Notes: generated by a model from the sequence alone, not told the origin. Shown: positions 40,643 to 49,856, counted from the first letter of the stretch. The stretch is DNA of 64,000 nt from Hydrogenophilales bacterium 28-61-23 (GCA_002281555.1 NCGJ01000014.1:22336-86335); one strand, 5' to 3'. Program-made: numbers and translations.

Positions 40643-42250
40643 TTATGCCCCGGACCGCCCGATGAAGCGGGCACGATCCTTTTCCGGCAGGGCTTTGATC
40701 AGGGCCTGGGTGAACTCCTGTTGCGCCGCATACGCCGCCGCGGCGTCGCCGGTGATGCTGGACAGGCGGAACAGCAGGCCGTCGGGAATCTTGCCGGTGA
40801 GGCCGTATTTGATCTGTTCGAGTTTCCAGGCGCCGCCGCCGCCTTCGGCGATTTTGTCGCCTATGGTCATCCAGTAGGTGACCGGTTCGATCCGGCGGCC
40901 CTGAACCGCGACCATGCGCTTGACCGGAACCGCGCCAAAGCCGGTATCCAGGCTGCCGTGACTTTCCTGGTGCAATTTGAAGCCGAGCGAGGGGTAGCAG
41001 ACTTCCGGTTTGTGCACCTGCATGGATTCGCTTTGATCGCCGCCGTAGGCGATCAGCAGCATGACGCGGCGACCCTGTCGGTCGACGTAGGTGCGCGACA
41101 GGATCTGGTTGTACAGGCGGTCGAGCATTTGCGCGGTTTCGGGGTCGGTGCGCAACGGCGCGACGGTTTCGTCGGTGGTCCATTCGCCGAACTGTTTCGG
41201 CAGCATGGTTTCCAGATCGATCTTGGGGCCGATTTCGGACATTTTCTGGGTCGGCGTCATGGCGTAGGACAGGCCGATGCCGCTCAGCAGAACGAGAGAA
41301 AGCGCGAAATAACGGAGTTTCGAGGCCTCAGCGGCGGGCAGTCCGGGCCGCGCCGCGCCGGCTTTTCTCGCGGCGGGAACTGGCGCGGAGGGAAACAGCA
41401 AGCCCAGCAAACCATCCAGTCCGGCCATGAACAGCACCGCAAGGGTGAACAGCGTGGGGCTGGCGAGATCGTGCGCCAGGCCCTGCCCGGCGGCTTCGCC
41501 ATGGTGATAGGTGATCAAGGCGAGCACGACGACGCGGACGCAATTGGCGGCGAAGGCGATGGGCAATATGGATGCGATCAGGATGCCGTTGCGCGTCCAG
41601 CTTCGGTGCTTCATCAGGTGGACGTAGAGCAGGCCCACCGCGCTCAGGCTGAACATGGAATGCAGGCCGGAGCAGGCATCCGCGACCAGCAACTGGTAGT
41701 TGCCGATGGTGATGGTGACGCCGGTGCGCGCGACCGGGTATTGCAGCAGATACAGCACTTGTTCGGCGACTTCGGACACGTACAGCTTGAGCGGGCCGGT
41801 GGCGCCGTCGACGATGAATCCGGGCAGCGGAATCATGAAGACGAGGAACAGGAGCGGGAACCACAGCGCCCGCAAAGCCGTGACGCCGCGCGTGATCAGG
41901 AGCAGGCCGGTGAGCACCGGAATCTGCGCGGCGATAGCCAGGATGATGACCTCGTGGGCGCGGCCCAGCGCGAACATCAGCAATCCGAGCGCGACCAGAA
42001 ACCAACCCGCCATGTGCGGTTGCGCGGACTGTCCGCTGGCGAAAATGTCACGCCGCTGCCAGGCAAGATAGAGCGACATGGCCAGGATCATCGGGCCATG
42101 GGCGTGGGCGTCCTGAGTCCAGGTGTATAGCGCCAGATCCTTGTAGGTCGTGAAAAACAACGCCAGCAGGCTGAGCAGCACCGGGAGCCAGGTGAAGGTC
42201 ATGGCCGGGAGGCGGCCGGCGGGGCTCGGATTGGTCAGGGCGTTCGACAT
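40643..42250 (-). CDS. Exosortase (XrtB-like) fused to an EpsI domain
   Basis: 535 residues. The N-terminal half (about 15-275) has eight or more transmembrane helices and exosortase catalytic residues: Cys in VADACSGLHSMFSLSAVGL, Arg in FAANCVRVVVL and the His pair in ITYHHGEAAG. SMFSL follows the Cys, as in the XrtB branch. After a Pro/Ala linker and one helix, residues about 320-520 are an EpsI domain (FGEWTTDETVAPL, LIAYGGDQSESMQVHKPEVC, WMTIGDKIAEGG). Exosortases cleave and sort PEP-CTERM proteins; two substrates are encoded at 36399-38726. EpsI is often a separate gene, here it is joined. Confidence 0.92.
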   Translation of the reverse strand: MSNALTNPSPAGRLPAMTFTWLPVLLSLLALFFTTYKDLALYTWTQDAHAHGPMILAMSLYLAWQRRDIFASGQSAQPHMAGWFLVALGLLMFALGRAHEVIILAIAAQIPVLTGLLLITRGVTALRALWFPLLFLVFMIPLPGFIVDGATGPLKLYVSEVAEQVLYLLQYPVARTGVTITIGNYQLLVADACSGLHSMFSLSAVGLLYVHLMKHRSWTRNGILIASILPIAFAANCVRVVVLALITYHHGEAAGQGLAHDLASPTLFTLAVLFMAGLDGLLGLLFPSAPVPAARKAGAARPGLPAAEASKLRYFALSLVLLSGIGLSYAMTPTQKMSEIGPKIDLETMLPKQFGEWTTDETVAPLRTDPETAQMLDRLYNQILSRTYVDRQGRRVMLLIAYGGDQSESMQVHKPEVCYPSLGFKLHQESHGSLDTGFGAVPVKRMVAVQGRRIEPVTYWMTIGDKIAEGGGGAWKLEQIKYGLTGKIPDGLLFRLSSITGDAAAAYAAQQEFTQALIKALPEKDRARFIGRSGA

Positions 42251-42393
42251 GAAGGCGGGGGCTTTGGAAGGTAAGAAAAAACGGCGCGAGGGAAAATGCG
42301 CGGGAATACGCAGGGACGGAAATTCGCGCCGTGCCGCTTGAAGACAGATTTATTGGGATATTGCGATGAATCTGTTGCAGCAATATTTATCCC

Positions 42394-42415
42394 GATTGGC
42401 AAGCTGCCTCAGCCA
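42394..42415 (-). promoter_or_regulatory. Conserved motif near REP array, copy 1
   Basis: On the minus strand GCTGAGGCAGCTTGCCAATC, about 145 bp upstream of the exosortase start. It also occurs as GCTGAGGCAGCTTGCTGATC at 48797-48816 and GCTGAGGCTGCTTGCTGATC at 63243-63262, each before a gene in the same orientation. Confidence 0.4.
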
Positions 42416-42426
42416 GTATGGAAATC

Positions 42427-42600
42427 GGGCGGCAACCGCGCCGCGGGAAGGAGAGTCGGCAAAGGACAGCGGAGTCGTAGCGCTTTAGCGCGTACAAATC
42501 CGGCGTCCCCCTTGCGGGTATTGCCGACCTACGAGGGGGTAGCCGTAGTCGTAGGGCGGCATCCCCATGCCGCCTTCACCGTCCGATTGCCTTTCACGCG
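42427..42600 (+). repeat. REP-like repeat array with long form
   Basis: It holds the best-preserved long form (42455-42532): GTCGGCA, AGCGGAGTCGTAGCGCTTTA, TTGCGGGTAT, TTGCCGACCTAC. Then comes GTAGGGCGGCAT-CCCC-ATGCCGCC and a GTCCGATTGCCTTTCA spacer. Confidence 0.88.
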
Positions 42601-42675
42601 CTGGCAATGCTGCTGTAAGAATTGCCAGCGACAATGCCGGGTACTTTGATTCGATCCGCCTTGTAGTCATCGAGC

Positions 42676-44067
42676 ATGCCCCCCAGCCACTCCACGCCGC
42701 TTAACTTGCTGAACAACAGCACATCGCTTGCCAGCTTCCTGAAGGCGATCTGGGATCCGGCTGTCGCGGTTGCGGCGGTGCTTGTCTCGACTTTTCTCTA
42801 TGGCGAGAAAATCGACGGGCCGGAAATCCTCCTGGTTGTCGTGCTGTTTTCCATGCTCTACCCCGGCAACATTCCGCTCTACCGGAGCTGGCTCGGCGCG
42901 GTGCGCGAGGTGGTAACACAGTGGTTGCCGGCGCTGGCGGTGCTGTTTCTGCTCGGCTTCAGTACGCACAGCCTGGAGGTCTTTCCGGTCGAATTATTGA
43001 TTTTCTGGGCCGTCGCCGTGCCGCTGTTGTGGCTGGTGTCGCACCTGTTTTTACCGACCCTGGCGCCCGGCCTGTTTGCCATGGAGGGCATACGCTCGGC
43101 GGTCATCATCGGCGCGAACGACATCGGCCGCCGTCTGGCCGGGCAATTCGCAAACAAGAAACACCTGGCGGTCGAGTTCATGGGTTTCTTCGACGACCGT
43201 AGCCAGGAACGTATCGGTGAACTGCCCCACGGCAGAATGCTGGGCCGCTTCGATCAGGTGGCGAGCTACATCCGCCAGACCCATACCGATGCCATTTTCA
43301 TCGCCCTGCCCATGGCTTCGCAGCCGCGCATTCTGAAGCTGCTGGACGATCTGAAGGACTCGACCCTGTCGATCTATTTCGTGCCGGATATTTTCATCAC
43401 CGACCTGATCCAGGCGCGGGTGGACGAGATCGGCGACATGCCGGTGGTCGCGGTACGCGACACGCCGTTCAAGGGCCTGAGCGCGGTGGCCAAGCGGCTG
43501 AGCGATATCGTCATCGCCAGCCTCATTCTGGTGCTGATCGCGCCGATCATGCTGATGGTAGCGATTGCCGTATGGCGCTCCTCGCCCGGCCCGATCCTGT
43601 TCAAGCAAAGGCGCTACGGCCTCGATGGCAAGGACATCGTGGTGTACAAGTTCCGTTCCATGACGGTGTGCGAGGACGGCGCCCAGGTGGTCCAGGCGAC
43701 CAAAAACGACCAGCGCATCACCCGGGTCGGCGCTTTTATCCGGCGCACTTCGCTGGACGAACTGCCGCAGTTCATCAATGTATTGCAGGGCCGCATGAGC
43801 GTGGTCGGGCCGCGTCCGCACGCGGTCGCCCACAACGAGCTGTATCGCAAGGTCATCAAGGGCTACATGGTGCGGCACAAGGTCAAGCCTGGCATCACCG
43901 GCCTGGCCCAGGTCAACGGCTATCGGGGTGAGACCGATACGGTGGAAAAAATGCAGAAGCGCATCGAATACGACCTGGAATATCTGCGCAAATGGTCGCT
44001 GCATCTGGATCTGGAAATCATTCTGCGCACCGTGGGCTTGGTGTTCCGGGACAAGAAAGCGTATTGA
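42676..44067 (+). CDS. epsB: Undecaprenyl-phosphate hexose-1-phosphate transferase (EpsB-like)
   Basis: 463 residues. Four N-terminal membrane helices (about 20-125), a CoA-binding/Rossmann-like middle domain (RSAVIIGANDIGRRLAGQF) and a C-terminal bacterial sugar transferase domain (about 270-463) with the membrane hairpin LIAPIMLMVAIAVWRSSPGP, FKQRRYGLDGK, KFRSMTV, RRTSLDELPQFINVL and VKPGITGLAQVNGYRGET. It loads the first sugar phosphate, probably glucose, onto undecaprenyl phosphate at the inner membrane. First gene of the plus-strand EPS assembly set. Confidence 0.93.
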   Translation: MPPSHSTPLNLLNNSTSLASFLKAIWDPAVAVAAVLVSTFLYGEKIDGPEILLVVVLFSMLYPGNIPLYRSWLGAVREVVTQWLPALAVLFLLGFSTHSLEVFPVELLIFWAVAVPLLWLVSHLFLPTLAPGLFAMEGIRSAVIIGANDIGRRLAGQFANKKHLAVEFMGFFDDRSQERIGELPHGRMLGRFDQVASYIRQTHTDAIFIALPMASQPRILKLLDDLKDSTLSIYFVPDIFITDLIQARVDEIGDMPVVAVRDTPFKGLSAVAKRLSDIVIASLILVLIAPIMLMVAIAVWRSSPGPILFKQRRYGLDGKDIVVYKFRSMTVCEDGAQVVQATKNDQRITRVGAFIRRTSLDELPQFINVLQGRMSVVGPRPHAVAHNELYRKVIKGYMVRHKVKPGITGLAQVNGYRGETDTVEKMQKRIEYDLEYLRKWSLHLDLEIILRTVGLVFRDKKAY

Positions 44068-44101
44068 GCGGAAACAATCAAATTCGGTTACTACAAAAAC
44101 C

Positions 44102-44263
44102 GTAGGTCGGCATTCCCATGCCGACACCACACCTCGCGGTGGGTTTTCGCCGTCTGTTCAAGCAAAAGCAATCGGATATAGAAGGCGGGCAAGAACAGCG
44201 GAGTCGTTGCCGCTTTAGCGGCTTACGAATCCGGCGTACCCCTTGCGGGAATTCCCGCCCTAC
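44102..44263 (+). repeat. REP-like repeat array with long form
   Basis: GTAGGTCGGCAT-TCCC-ATGCCGAC, a diverged CTCGCGGTGGGTTTTCGCCG, a CAAAAGCAATCGGA spacer, and a long form at 44184-44263 in which the outer arms read GGCGGG/CCCGCCCTAC instead of GTCGGC/GCCGAC. Between epsB-like and epsE-like genes. Confidence 0.85.
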
Positions 44264-44348
44264 CCCTCACGCCCATCTTCACCATGCTGTAAGAAACTCC
44301 CTGTACCTTAGCGGGCTTTCCGCAACGCTTTTAGCCCACATATCGCCC

Positions 44349-45011
44349 ATGCGCCGAATCGAATCGCTCTTCACACTACCCTTGGCCGCCATTCTCTTCG
44401 CCGGTTTGCTGGTTTCCGCGCATGTCGGCGCCGAGACGGCGGTGGTCATCCCGAAACCGGCCGAGGCCAGCGTAACCAGCCCGGCAGCCACTGAAGCGTC
44501 TCTCCCCGCCCCGGCCGGCCCGACCAAGCCGCCCTATCTGCTGAAAGAAGGCGATGTGCTCGACGTTTCGGTTTGGCAAGAGGACAGCCTGCACAAGGAA
44601 CTGCGCGTGCTTCCGGACGGCAGCATTACTTTTCCGCTGGTCGGCCGGGTCGAAGTCGCCGGATTGACTTCGGAACAGGCCGAAAAGAAAGTGGCCGAGA
44701 AACTGAAGCCTTATCTCAGCGATCCGGTGGTCAATGTGGTGATCAGCAACATCAACGGCAACCGGATTTACGTCATCGGCAACGTCGCCAAACCCGGCCC
44801 GGTCATTCTGGACGTGCCCATGACCGTGCTGCAGGTGTTGAGCCTGGCCGGTGGCCTGGGCCGTTTCGCGGACGAAAACGCGATCAGGATTCTGCGTGAA
44901 ACCGGCAATGGCGCGGTGACTTTGCCGGTCCGCTACAGCGACCTGATCAAGGCCAAGGATTTGTCGACCAATGTCCAGCTCAGGGCCGGCGACACCCTCC
45001 TCGTGCCCTGA
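44349..45011 (+). CDS. epsE: Polysaccharide export protein (Wza/EpsE type)
   Basis: From ATG 44349 the protein has 220 residues: signal peptide (SLFTLPLAAILFAGLLVSAH), the Poly_export domain (about 60-135, YLLKEGDVLDVSVWQEDSLH, VLPDGSITFPLVGRVEVAG) and an SLBB domain (about 140-215, RIYVIGNVAKPGPVILDVPM, VLQVLSLAGGLGRFADENAI). It forms the periplasmic/outer-membrane export channel for the polymer. The open frame upstream to 44118 runs through repeat sequence and is not coding. It is 4 bp before the barrel gene. Confidence 0.9.
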   Translation: MRRIESLFTLPLAAILFAGLLVSAHVGAETAVVIPKPAEASVTSPAATEASLPAPAGPTKPPYLLKEGDVLDVSVWQEDSLHKELRVLPDGSITFPLVGRVEVAGLTSEQAEKKVAEKLKPYLSDPVVNVVISNINGNRIYVIGNVAKPGPVILDVPMTVLQVLSLAGGLGRFADENAIRILRETGNGAVTLPVRYSDLIKAKDLSTNVQLRAGDTLLVP

Positions 45012-45015
45012 GGCC

Positions 45016-46152
45016 ATGAAGGCGTCGGCTTGGGCGGGCATTTTGAGCGGAGGCATCGGCGTGCTGCTGCCTGCGTCGTTTCCCGCTCCCGCCAGCGCCG
45101 CCGGATTGTTCCAGCATGGCTTCTCAGTGACTTTGAACAGCGATTACGACACCAACCCGACCTTGTCGGCCAGCGCCAAGCAGGCGATCTGGCGCTTCTC
45201 CGCCTCGCCCGGCTACAGCCTCAGCCGCAGTTCAGGGCCGGATTCATTGAATGCCAAACTGGGACTGTCCGTGCAACGTTCGAGCGATGAAAACGTGAGC
45301 GCCGGACGCCAGGATCCCACACTGAGCGTGGGCTGGAACCGCCAGTCGCCGACCGGCTCGTTCGGCGTCTCCGCCTCCTACGCGGAAGCCTCGACCCGGG
45401 TGACCGAATTTCAGGATACCGGGCTGGTCGCGGTCGACGGCAGCAAGGCCACACAATCGTTGTCAGCCAACTGGAGCCGGTCGCTGGACGAACGCCGCGC
45501 GCTCTCACTCAACGCCGGCTATACCGGCATCAGCTATAGCAGCGGTGGCCTCACTGGCTACAACACCTTGAGCACCGGCGCGACGTTGAGCGATACCTGG
45601 AATGAGCGTGTCGCGCCCTATCTGCGCTTGTCGGCCTCGCATTACGCGCCCGATGTCGGCGGCGCGGACTCCGATTCATACGACCTCATGGCCGGCGTCA
45701 GTCTGACCCGGTCGGAACGACTCAGCCTGGATCTGTCGGCCGGCATTAACCAGACCCTGGCTCAAACCGAGCGGAACGGCTGGCAAGGCAGTCTGAAATT
45801 GAATTACGCGACCGACGAACGCTCGAGCTTTGCCTTCGACATAGGACGCAGCGTCTCTTCCAGCGGCTTGGGCGGCTTCGTCGAATCCGACCAGATGAAT
45901 GCACGCTGGAACACCGCACTGTCGGACAGACAGAGCATCGGTGCCGACCTGTCCTGGCGCAAGAGCCAATCGGCCGGAACCGGCGACACCCGCCAGTTCA
46001 GCCTGTGGGGCAGCCGTTCGCTCGACGCTTTCTGGTCGTTGCGGGTTCAGTATCTGTACAAACAAAGCGAAGCCAACAGCCTCGCCGAAGCGACCGGTTC
46101 AGTACTTTCTCTGAGCCTGTCTTACGCTCACCCCGATTTTCTTGATCTTTAG
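45016..46152 (+). CDS. Outer-membrane beta-barrel of the EPS locus (EpsL-like)
   Basis: From ATG 45016 the protein has 378 residues: signal peptide ending PAPASA, then alternating strands over the whole length (FSVTLNSDYDTNPTLSASAK, SLSANWSRSLDERRALSLNA) ending in SLSLSYAHPDFLDL. Position between export protein and chain-length protein matches EpsL of exosortase B-type loci, a barrel of unknown exact role in polymer export. Family assignment rests on context and barrel form, not on a clear motif. Confidence 0.75.
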   Translation: MKASAWAGILSGGIGVLLPASFPAPASAAGLFQHGFSVTLNSDYDTNPTLSASAKQAIWRFSASPGYSLSRSSGPDSLNAKLGLSVQRSSDENVSAGRQDPTLSVGWNRQSPTGSFGVSASYAEASTRVTEFQDTGLVAVDGSKATQSLSANWSRSLDERRALSLNAGYTGISYSSGGLTGYNTLSTGATLSDTWNERVAPYLRLSASHYAPDVGGADSDSYDLMAGVSLTRSERLSLDLSAGINQTLAQTERNGWQGSLKLNYATDERSSFAFDIGRSVSSSGLGGFVESDQMNARWNTALSDRQSIGADLSWRKSQSAGTGDTRQFSLWGSRSLDAFWSLRVQYLYKQSEANSLAEATGSVLSLSLSYAHPDFLDL

Positions 46153-46164
46153 GATGCAGCCGCC

Positions 46165-47796
46165 ATGGCAGCTCAACCCACAGCATTGACCTCCGCCGCA
46201 ACCGCGCCGACGCATTACGAACCCAGCCTGAAAGACTATCTGGGCACCTTGCGCCGGCGCGCCATCCCCGCCGCCATCGCCTTTGCGCTGGTCTTCACCG
46301 TCGCCGCCGTGGTCGCCGTCATGTTGCCGCCGACCTACCGCTCGACCGGCACCATCCTGGTCGAATCGCAACAGATTCCGGACGACCTGATCCGCTCGAC
46401 GGTGACCAGCTTCGCCGACGAGCGCATTCTGGTCATCAAGCAACGCGTGATGACCCAGACCAATTTGCGCAACATCATCGACAAATACGATCTGTTCGCG
46501 AAACAGCGCAAATCGGTGCCGGCCTCCGAAATCATGGACATGATGCGTTCGCGTATCGGCGTCGAATTGATCAGCGCGGACGTGGTCGGCGGCCGCAAGA
46601 CCACCATCGCGTTCAAGGTTTCTTACGACGACGCGCAAGCCGATGTGGCCTACAAGGTCGCCAACGAGTTGCTGACGCTGTTTCTCGATGAAAACGTCAG
46701 ATCCCGCACCGCGCGCGCATCCGAAACCACCGAGTTTCTGACCCAGGAATCGGACAAACTGCGCAAGAATCTGGCCGAGGTCGAAGAGCAGATCGCGCTC
46801 TACAAGCAGAAAAATGGCGGCGCGCTGCCGGAACATCTCGGCCTGCACATGAGCATGTTGACCCAGCTCGAATCCGAGATGAAAGAGGTGGAGCGCGCTT
46901 ACAAGGATGCACAGGCCGAAGCCCGCATGCTGGATATCGAGCTCAGCGCCGTGACCGCCGGCAGAGATTCATTGCAGGCGCCAGGCGCCGCTGGCCCCAG
47001 CCCGGCGCAACAACTGGCCATGTATAAAACCGAGTTCACCAAACTGTCCACCACCTACAGCCCGAACCACCCGACTTTGCGCTCATTGCAACGCAAGATC
47101 GAAGCGCTGCAGAAAGCCGTCGGCGAACCGGCCTCCGATTCGGCCGTATCGACCGACCCCAAAGACACCGAATTCACAGTGGCAAAAACCAAGGCCCGCA
47201 TTCAGGCGACCGAAGTGCGCATGGCGTCGCTGGCCCAGCAACTTAAAACGCTGCGCGCGCAACGCGGCCAGTTCGAGGGCAAGATTCTGCAAACGCCGCA
47301 GGTGGAACGCGGCATGACTTCGCTGTTGCGCGATTACGAAAATGCCAAGAGCAAGTTCGAGGAAGTCCGCTCCAAACAGATGAGCGCGCAAATCTCGGAA
47401 AGCCTGGAAGAAGGCAAAAAAGCCGAGCGTTTCGCCTTGCTGGAACCGCCGATCATGCCGGACAAACCGATCGAACCGAACCGGAGCAAGATCGCCGCCA
47501 TGGGTTTCTTCCTGGCATTGGCCAGTTCGGGCGGCATTGTGATGGCTCTGGAAACCATGCAACAGCGCGTCTACGGCGCGCGCGCGCTGGGCGCGCTGGT
47601 CGGCCAGCTACCGCTGGCGGCCATTCCCTACATTCAGACCGCGCAGGAATCGATGCCGCGCAAACGGCCGAAAAAACGTGGCTTGATCGTCGCCGCCGTC
47701 GTTGTGCTGTTACTGGTCGCAAGCGCCGTCGCGGCGCATTTCTTCTACCAACCGCTCGACATGGCCTGGATCAAGTTCCTGGCCCGGTTTGAATAA
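46165..47796 (+). CDS. epsF: Chain-length determinant / polysaccharide co-polymerase (EpsF-like)
   Basis: 543 residues: N-terminal membrane helix (AIPAAIAFALVFTVAAVVAV), Wzz domain (VMLPPTYRSTGTILVESQQI), a long periplasmic coiled coil (about 190-400), a GNVR-like region (VERGMTSLLRDYENAKSKFE) and membrane helices near 435-455 and 495-520. No kinase domain is attached; the kinase is the next gene. Such proteins set polymer length in Wzy-dependent synthesis. Confidence 0.92.
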   Translation: MAAQPTALTSAATAPTHYEPSLKDYLGTLRRRAIPAAIAFALVFTVAAVVAVMLPPTYRSTGTILVESQQIPDDLIRSTVTSFADERILVIKQRVMTQTNLRNIIDKYDLFAKQRKSVPASEIMDMMRSRIGVELISADVVGGRKTTIAFKVSYDDAQADVAYKVANELLTLFLDENVRSRTARASETTEFLTQESDKLRKNLAEVEEQIALYKQKNGGALPEHLGLHMSMLTQLESEMKEVERAYKDAQAEARMLDIELSAVTAGRDSLQAPGAAGPSPAQQLAMYKTEFTKLSTTYSPNHPTLRSLQRKIEALQKAVGEPASDSAVSTDPKDTEFTVAKTKARIQATEVRMASLAQQLKTLRAQRGQFEGKILQTPQVERGMTSLLRDYENAKSKFEEVRSKQMSAQISESLEEGKKAERFALLEPPIMPDKPIEPNRSKIAAMGFFLALASSGGIVMALETMQQRVYGARALGALVGQLPLAAIPYIQTAQESMPRKRPKKRGLIVAAVVVLLLVASAVAAHFFYQPLDMAWIKFLARFE

Positions 47797-47818
47797 GCGG
47801 TTTGAACAAGGACGCAGC

Positions 47819-48640
47819 ATGGAACGTATCAAACAAGCGGTAGAAAAAGCCCGTCGCCTCCAGCAAGGCGCGAACGCGAGTTCGACCGCACCGGCCGCGC
47901 GCACGCGGCCGGTGCCGGCCCAATTCACCGATATCGAATCGGTCGATTACCGGCATACGCGCGTCGCTCCACTGGACGCCGCGCATCTGGAACAGCAGCG
48001 CATCGTGGGGCACGACAAGGCCCATCCGGCCAGTCCGGCCATCGACCTATTGCGCACCCAGGTGCTACAAAAAATGGAGGAAAACGGCTGGCGCACGCTG
48101 GCGATCACCTCGCCCACACCGGACGCGGGCAAAACCACGGTGGCGATCAATCTGGCCATGAGCATCGCGCACCAGACCCAGAAAACCGCGATGCTGGTCG
48201 ACTTCGACCTGCGCAAACCGCATGTCGGCAAGTACCTCGGCCTGCCCGAACACCTGTCCCTGAACGAAGTGCTGGATGGCGCCGCCAGCCTCCCGGAGGC
48301 CTTGGTCAATCCGGACATCCCCCGCCTGGTGATACTGCCGACCCTGCGCCCGGTGGCGCGCCCGGCGGAAATCCTGTCGTCCGCCAAAATCAGCAACCTG
48401 ATCGCCGAACTGCGCGAACGCTACGACTCGCGCATCGTCATCTTCGACCTGCCGCCCCTGCTCAACACCGACGACGCCATCTCCGTGCTGCCGCAGATCG
48501 ATTGCGTGCTGCTGGTGGTGGGGGAAGGCATGTCGACGAAGGCGGAGATCGAGGAATGCAAACGCCATCTACCGTCTAAAAACCTGTTGGGCGTGGTGCT
48601 GAACAAAGCCGAATCCATTACCAAGCCTTATGCATATTAA
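47819..48640 (+). CDS. epsG: Tyrosine autokinase / ATPase of EPS export (EpsG-like, CpsD/CapB family)
   Basis: From ATG 47819 (MERIKQAVEKARRLQQ) the protein has 273 residues. BY-kinase motifs: Walker A in TSPTPDAGKTTVAINLA, Walker A' in MLVDFDLRKPHVG, Walker B in IVIFDLPPLL. The C-terminal end has only two tyrosines (ITKPYAY), fewer than the usual Tyr cluster. It is 22 bp behind the EpsF-like gene, whose cytoplasmic end should activate it. Cycles of phosphorylation control polymer length and export. Confidence 0.92.
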   Translation: MERIKQAVEKARRLQQGANASSTAPAARTRPVPAQFTDIESVDYRHTRVAPLDAAHLEQQRIVGHDKAHPASPAIDLLRTQVLQKMEENGWRTLAITSPTPDAGKTTVAINLAMSIAHQTQKTAMLVDFDLRKPHVGKYLGLPEHLSLNEVLDGAASLPEALVNPDIPRLVILPTLRPVARPAEILSSAKISNLIAELRERYDSRIVIFDLPPLLNTDDAISVLPQIDCVLLVVGEGMSTKAEIEECKRHLPSKNLLGVVLNKAESITKPYAY

Positions 48641-48680
48641 AAATTGAAGCCTTATCCCTACACACTGCCATTTGAAGACT

Positions 48681-48783
48681 GTAGATCGGCAATACCCGCA
48701 AGGGGTACGCCGGATTTGTACGCGCTAAAGCGCCTCAACTCCGCTGTCCTTTGCCGACAAACCTTGTCGCGGGGAACGCCGCC
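48681..48783 (-). repeat. REP-like repeat, long form (inverted)
   Basis: GTAGATCGGCAATACCCGCA at the left and TTTGCCGAC at 48750-48758, with the reversed module GCGCTAAAGCGC inside. It is followed by TTGTCGCGGGGAACGCCGCC. Between the kinase and acyltransferase genes. Confidence 0.85.
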
Positions 48784-48796
48784 TGATTTCACACTG

Positions 48797-48816
48797 GCTG
48801 AGGCAGCTTGCTGATC
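48797..48816 (+). promoter_or_regulatory. Conserved motif near REP array, copy 2
   Basis: GCTGAGGCAGCTTGCTGATC, 33 bp upstream of the acyltransferase ATG. See copies at 42394 (minus) and 63243. Confidence 0.4.
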
Positions 48817-48848
48817 AGCATTTCTTAAGGCCGCAATAGCGGTATCGG

Positions 48849-49856
48849 ATGATGCAATCGGATCGAAACACCCTCTTCGACTACGCCAAAGGCATCGGCA
48901 TCATTCTCGTGGTGTACGGTCATGTGGCCCGTGGCGTCTTTAACGCGGGCATCCCCATCGACAAGGACTTTTACACGCTCGTCGATAGCGTCCTCTATAG
49001 CTTTCACATGCCCCTGTTCTTTTTTCTGTCTGGGCTGTTTTTCCTCGGCACACTGGAAAAGCGCGGCTACAACGGCATGATGCGCGGCAAGCTGAATACG
49101 GTTTTCTATCCCTATGTGCTGTGGTCGCTGCTTCAGGGCGGCATTGAGGCGGGCTTGGCGAGTTACACCAACGGCACAACCAGCCTCGGCGAAGTCTTCG
49201 CGCTGCTCTGGCAGCCGCGCGCCCAGTTCTGGTTTCTGTACACGCTGTTCGGCATGTTCGCCTTTGCCGGCATTCTCTATTGGAAAAGCTCTCCGCTCTG
49301 GACCGGCTTCGTGCTCGCGATGGGCACCACTATTTACTTCTACGGACTCGCCCCGATCGACCTTTTCGTATTCAACTCGTTTGCCAATTACTTCGTGTTT
49401 TTTGCCCTCGGAGTCAGTGCCGCACCGCTCAAACCTTACTTGGCGCCACTTCGGTTCTGGTTCCTGCCTCTGGCAGCGCTTGTGTTCATCGCCAGCCAAT
49501 GGACCTGGCTGGAACAACCGATCGACACGCACGGCGTCGCGCAAAAACTCATCAGCCTCGGCTTGGCGGTAAGCGGAATCGGGTTCGTGCTGGCGCTCAG
49601 TCAGCGCCTGGCCGGATGGAACTGGAAGTGGCTGGCCTATGTCGGCCAACACTCGATGGAGATTTACCTGATCCACATTCTGGCCAGCAGCGGCGCCCGC
49701 ATCGCCTTGCAGAAAGGACTGGGCATCACGAATGCGGACGTGCATCTTGTGGTCGGCATGCTGTTCGGCATTGGCGTTCCACTCCTCGTTGCGTTTGCCG
49801 CACAGCGCGGGGGAATCAAATGGTTGTTCGCAGCGCCACGCATGCGACCGGCGTAG
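48849..49856 (+). CDS. Membrane acyltransferase, acyltransferase-3 family
   Basis: 335 residues with about ten transmembrane helices. Opening FDYAKGIGIILVVYGHVARG has the conserved His of acyltransferase-3/fucose-4-O-acetylase-like enzymes, followed by the FHMPLFFFLSGLFF motif. A likely O-acetyl or succinyl transferase decorating the EPS. The TAG stop is part of a REP-like GTAGGG unit. Specific sugar unknown. Confidence 0.88.
   Translation: MMQSDRNTLFDYAKGIGIILVVYGHVARGVFNAGIPIDKDFYTLVDSVLYSFHMPLFFFLSGLFFLGTLEKRGYNGMMRGKLNTVFYPYVLWSLLQGGIEAGLASYTNGTTSLGEVFALLWQPRAQFWFLYTLFGMFAFAGILYWKSSPLWTGFVLAMGTTIYFYGLAPIDLFVFNSFANYFVFFALGVSAAPLKPYLAPLRFWFLPLAALVFIASQWTWLEQPIDTHGVAQKLISLGLAVSGIGFVLALSQRLAGWNWKWLAYVGQHSMEIYLIHILASSGARIALQKGLGITNADVHLVVGMLFGIGVPLLVAFAAQRGGIKWLFAAPRMRPA

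Larger units (their letters stand above)
42251..42675. other. Intergenic region between divergent exosortase and epsB-like genes
   Basis: 425 bp without a gene. It holds the minus-strand motif GCTGAGGCAGCTTGC at 42401-42415 and a REP-like array at 42427-42600. Promoters for both genes are expected here but none can be named with confidence. Confidence 0.6.

Noticed and set aside
40604..42130. 508-codon plus-strand frame opposite the exosortase
   Set aside because: It starts in REP sequence and mirrors the exosortase-EpsI gene, which carries catalytic motifs.
44118..44348. N-terminal extension of the EPS export protein
   Set aside because: The extension is translated REP sequence; the signal peptide begins at the ATG at 44349.
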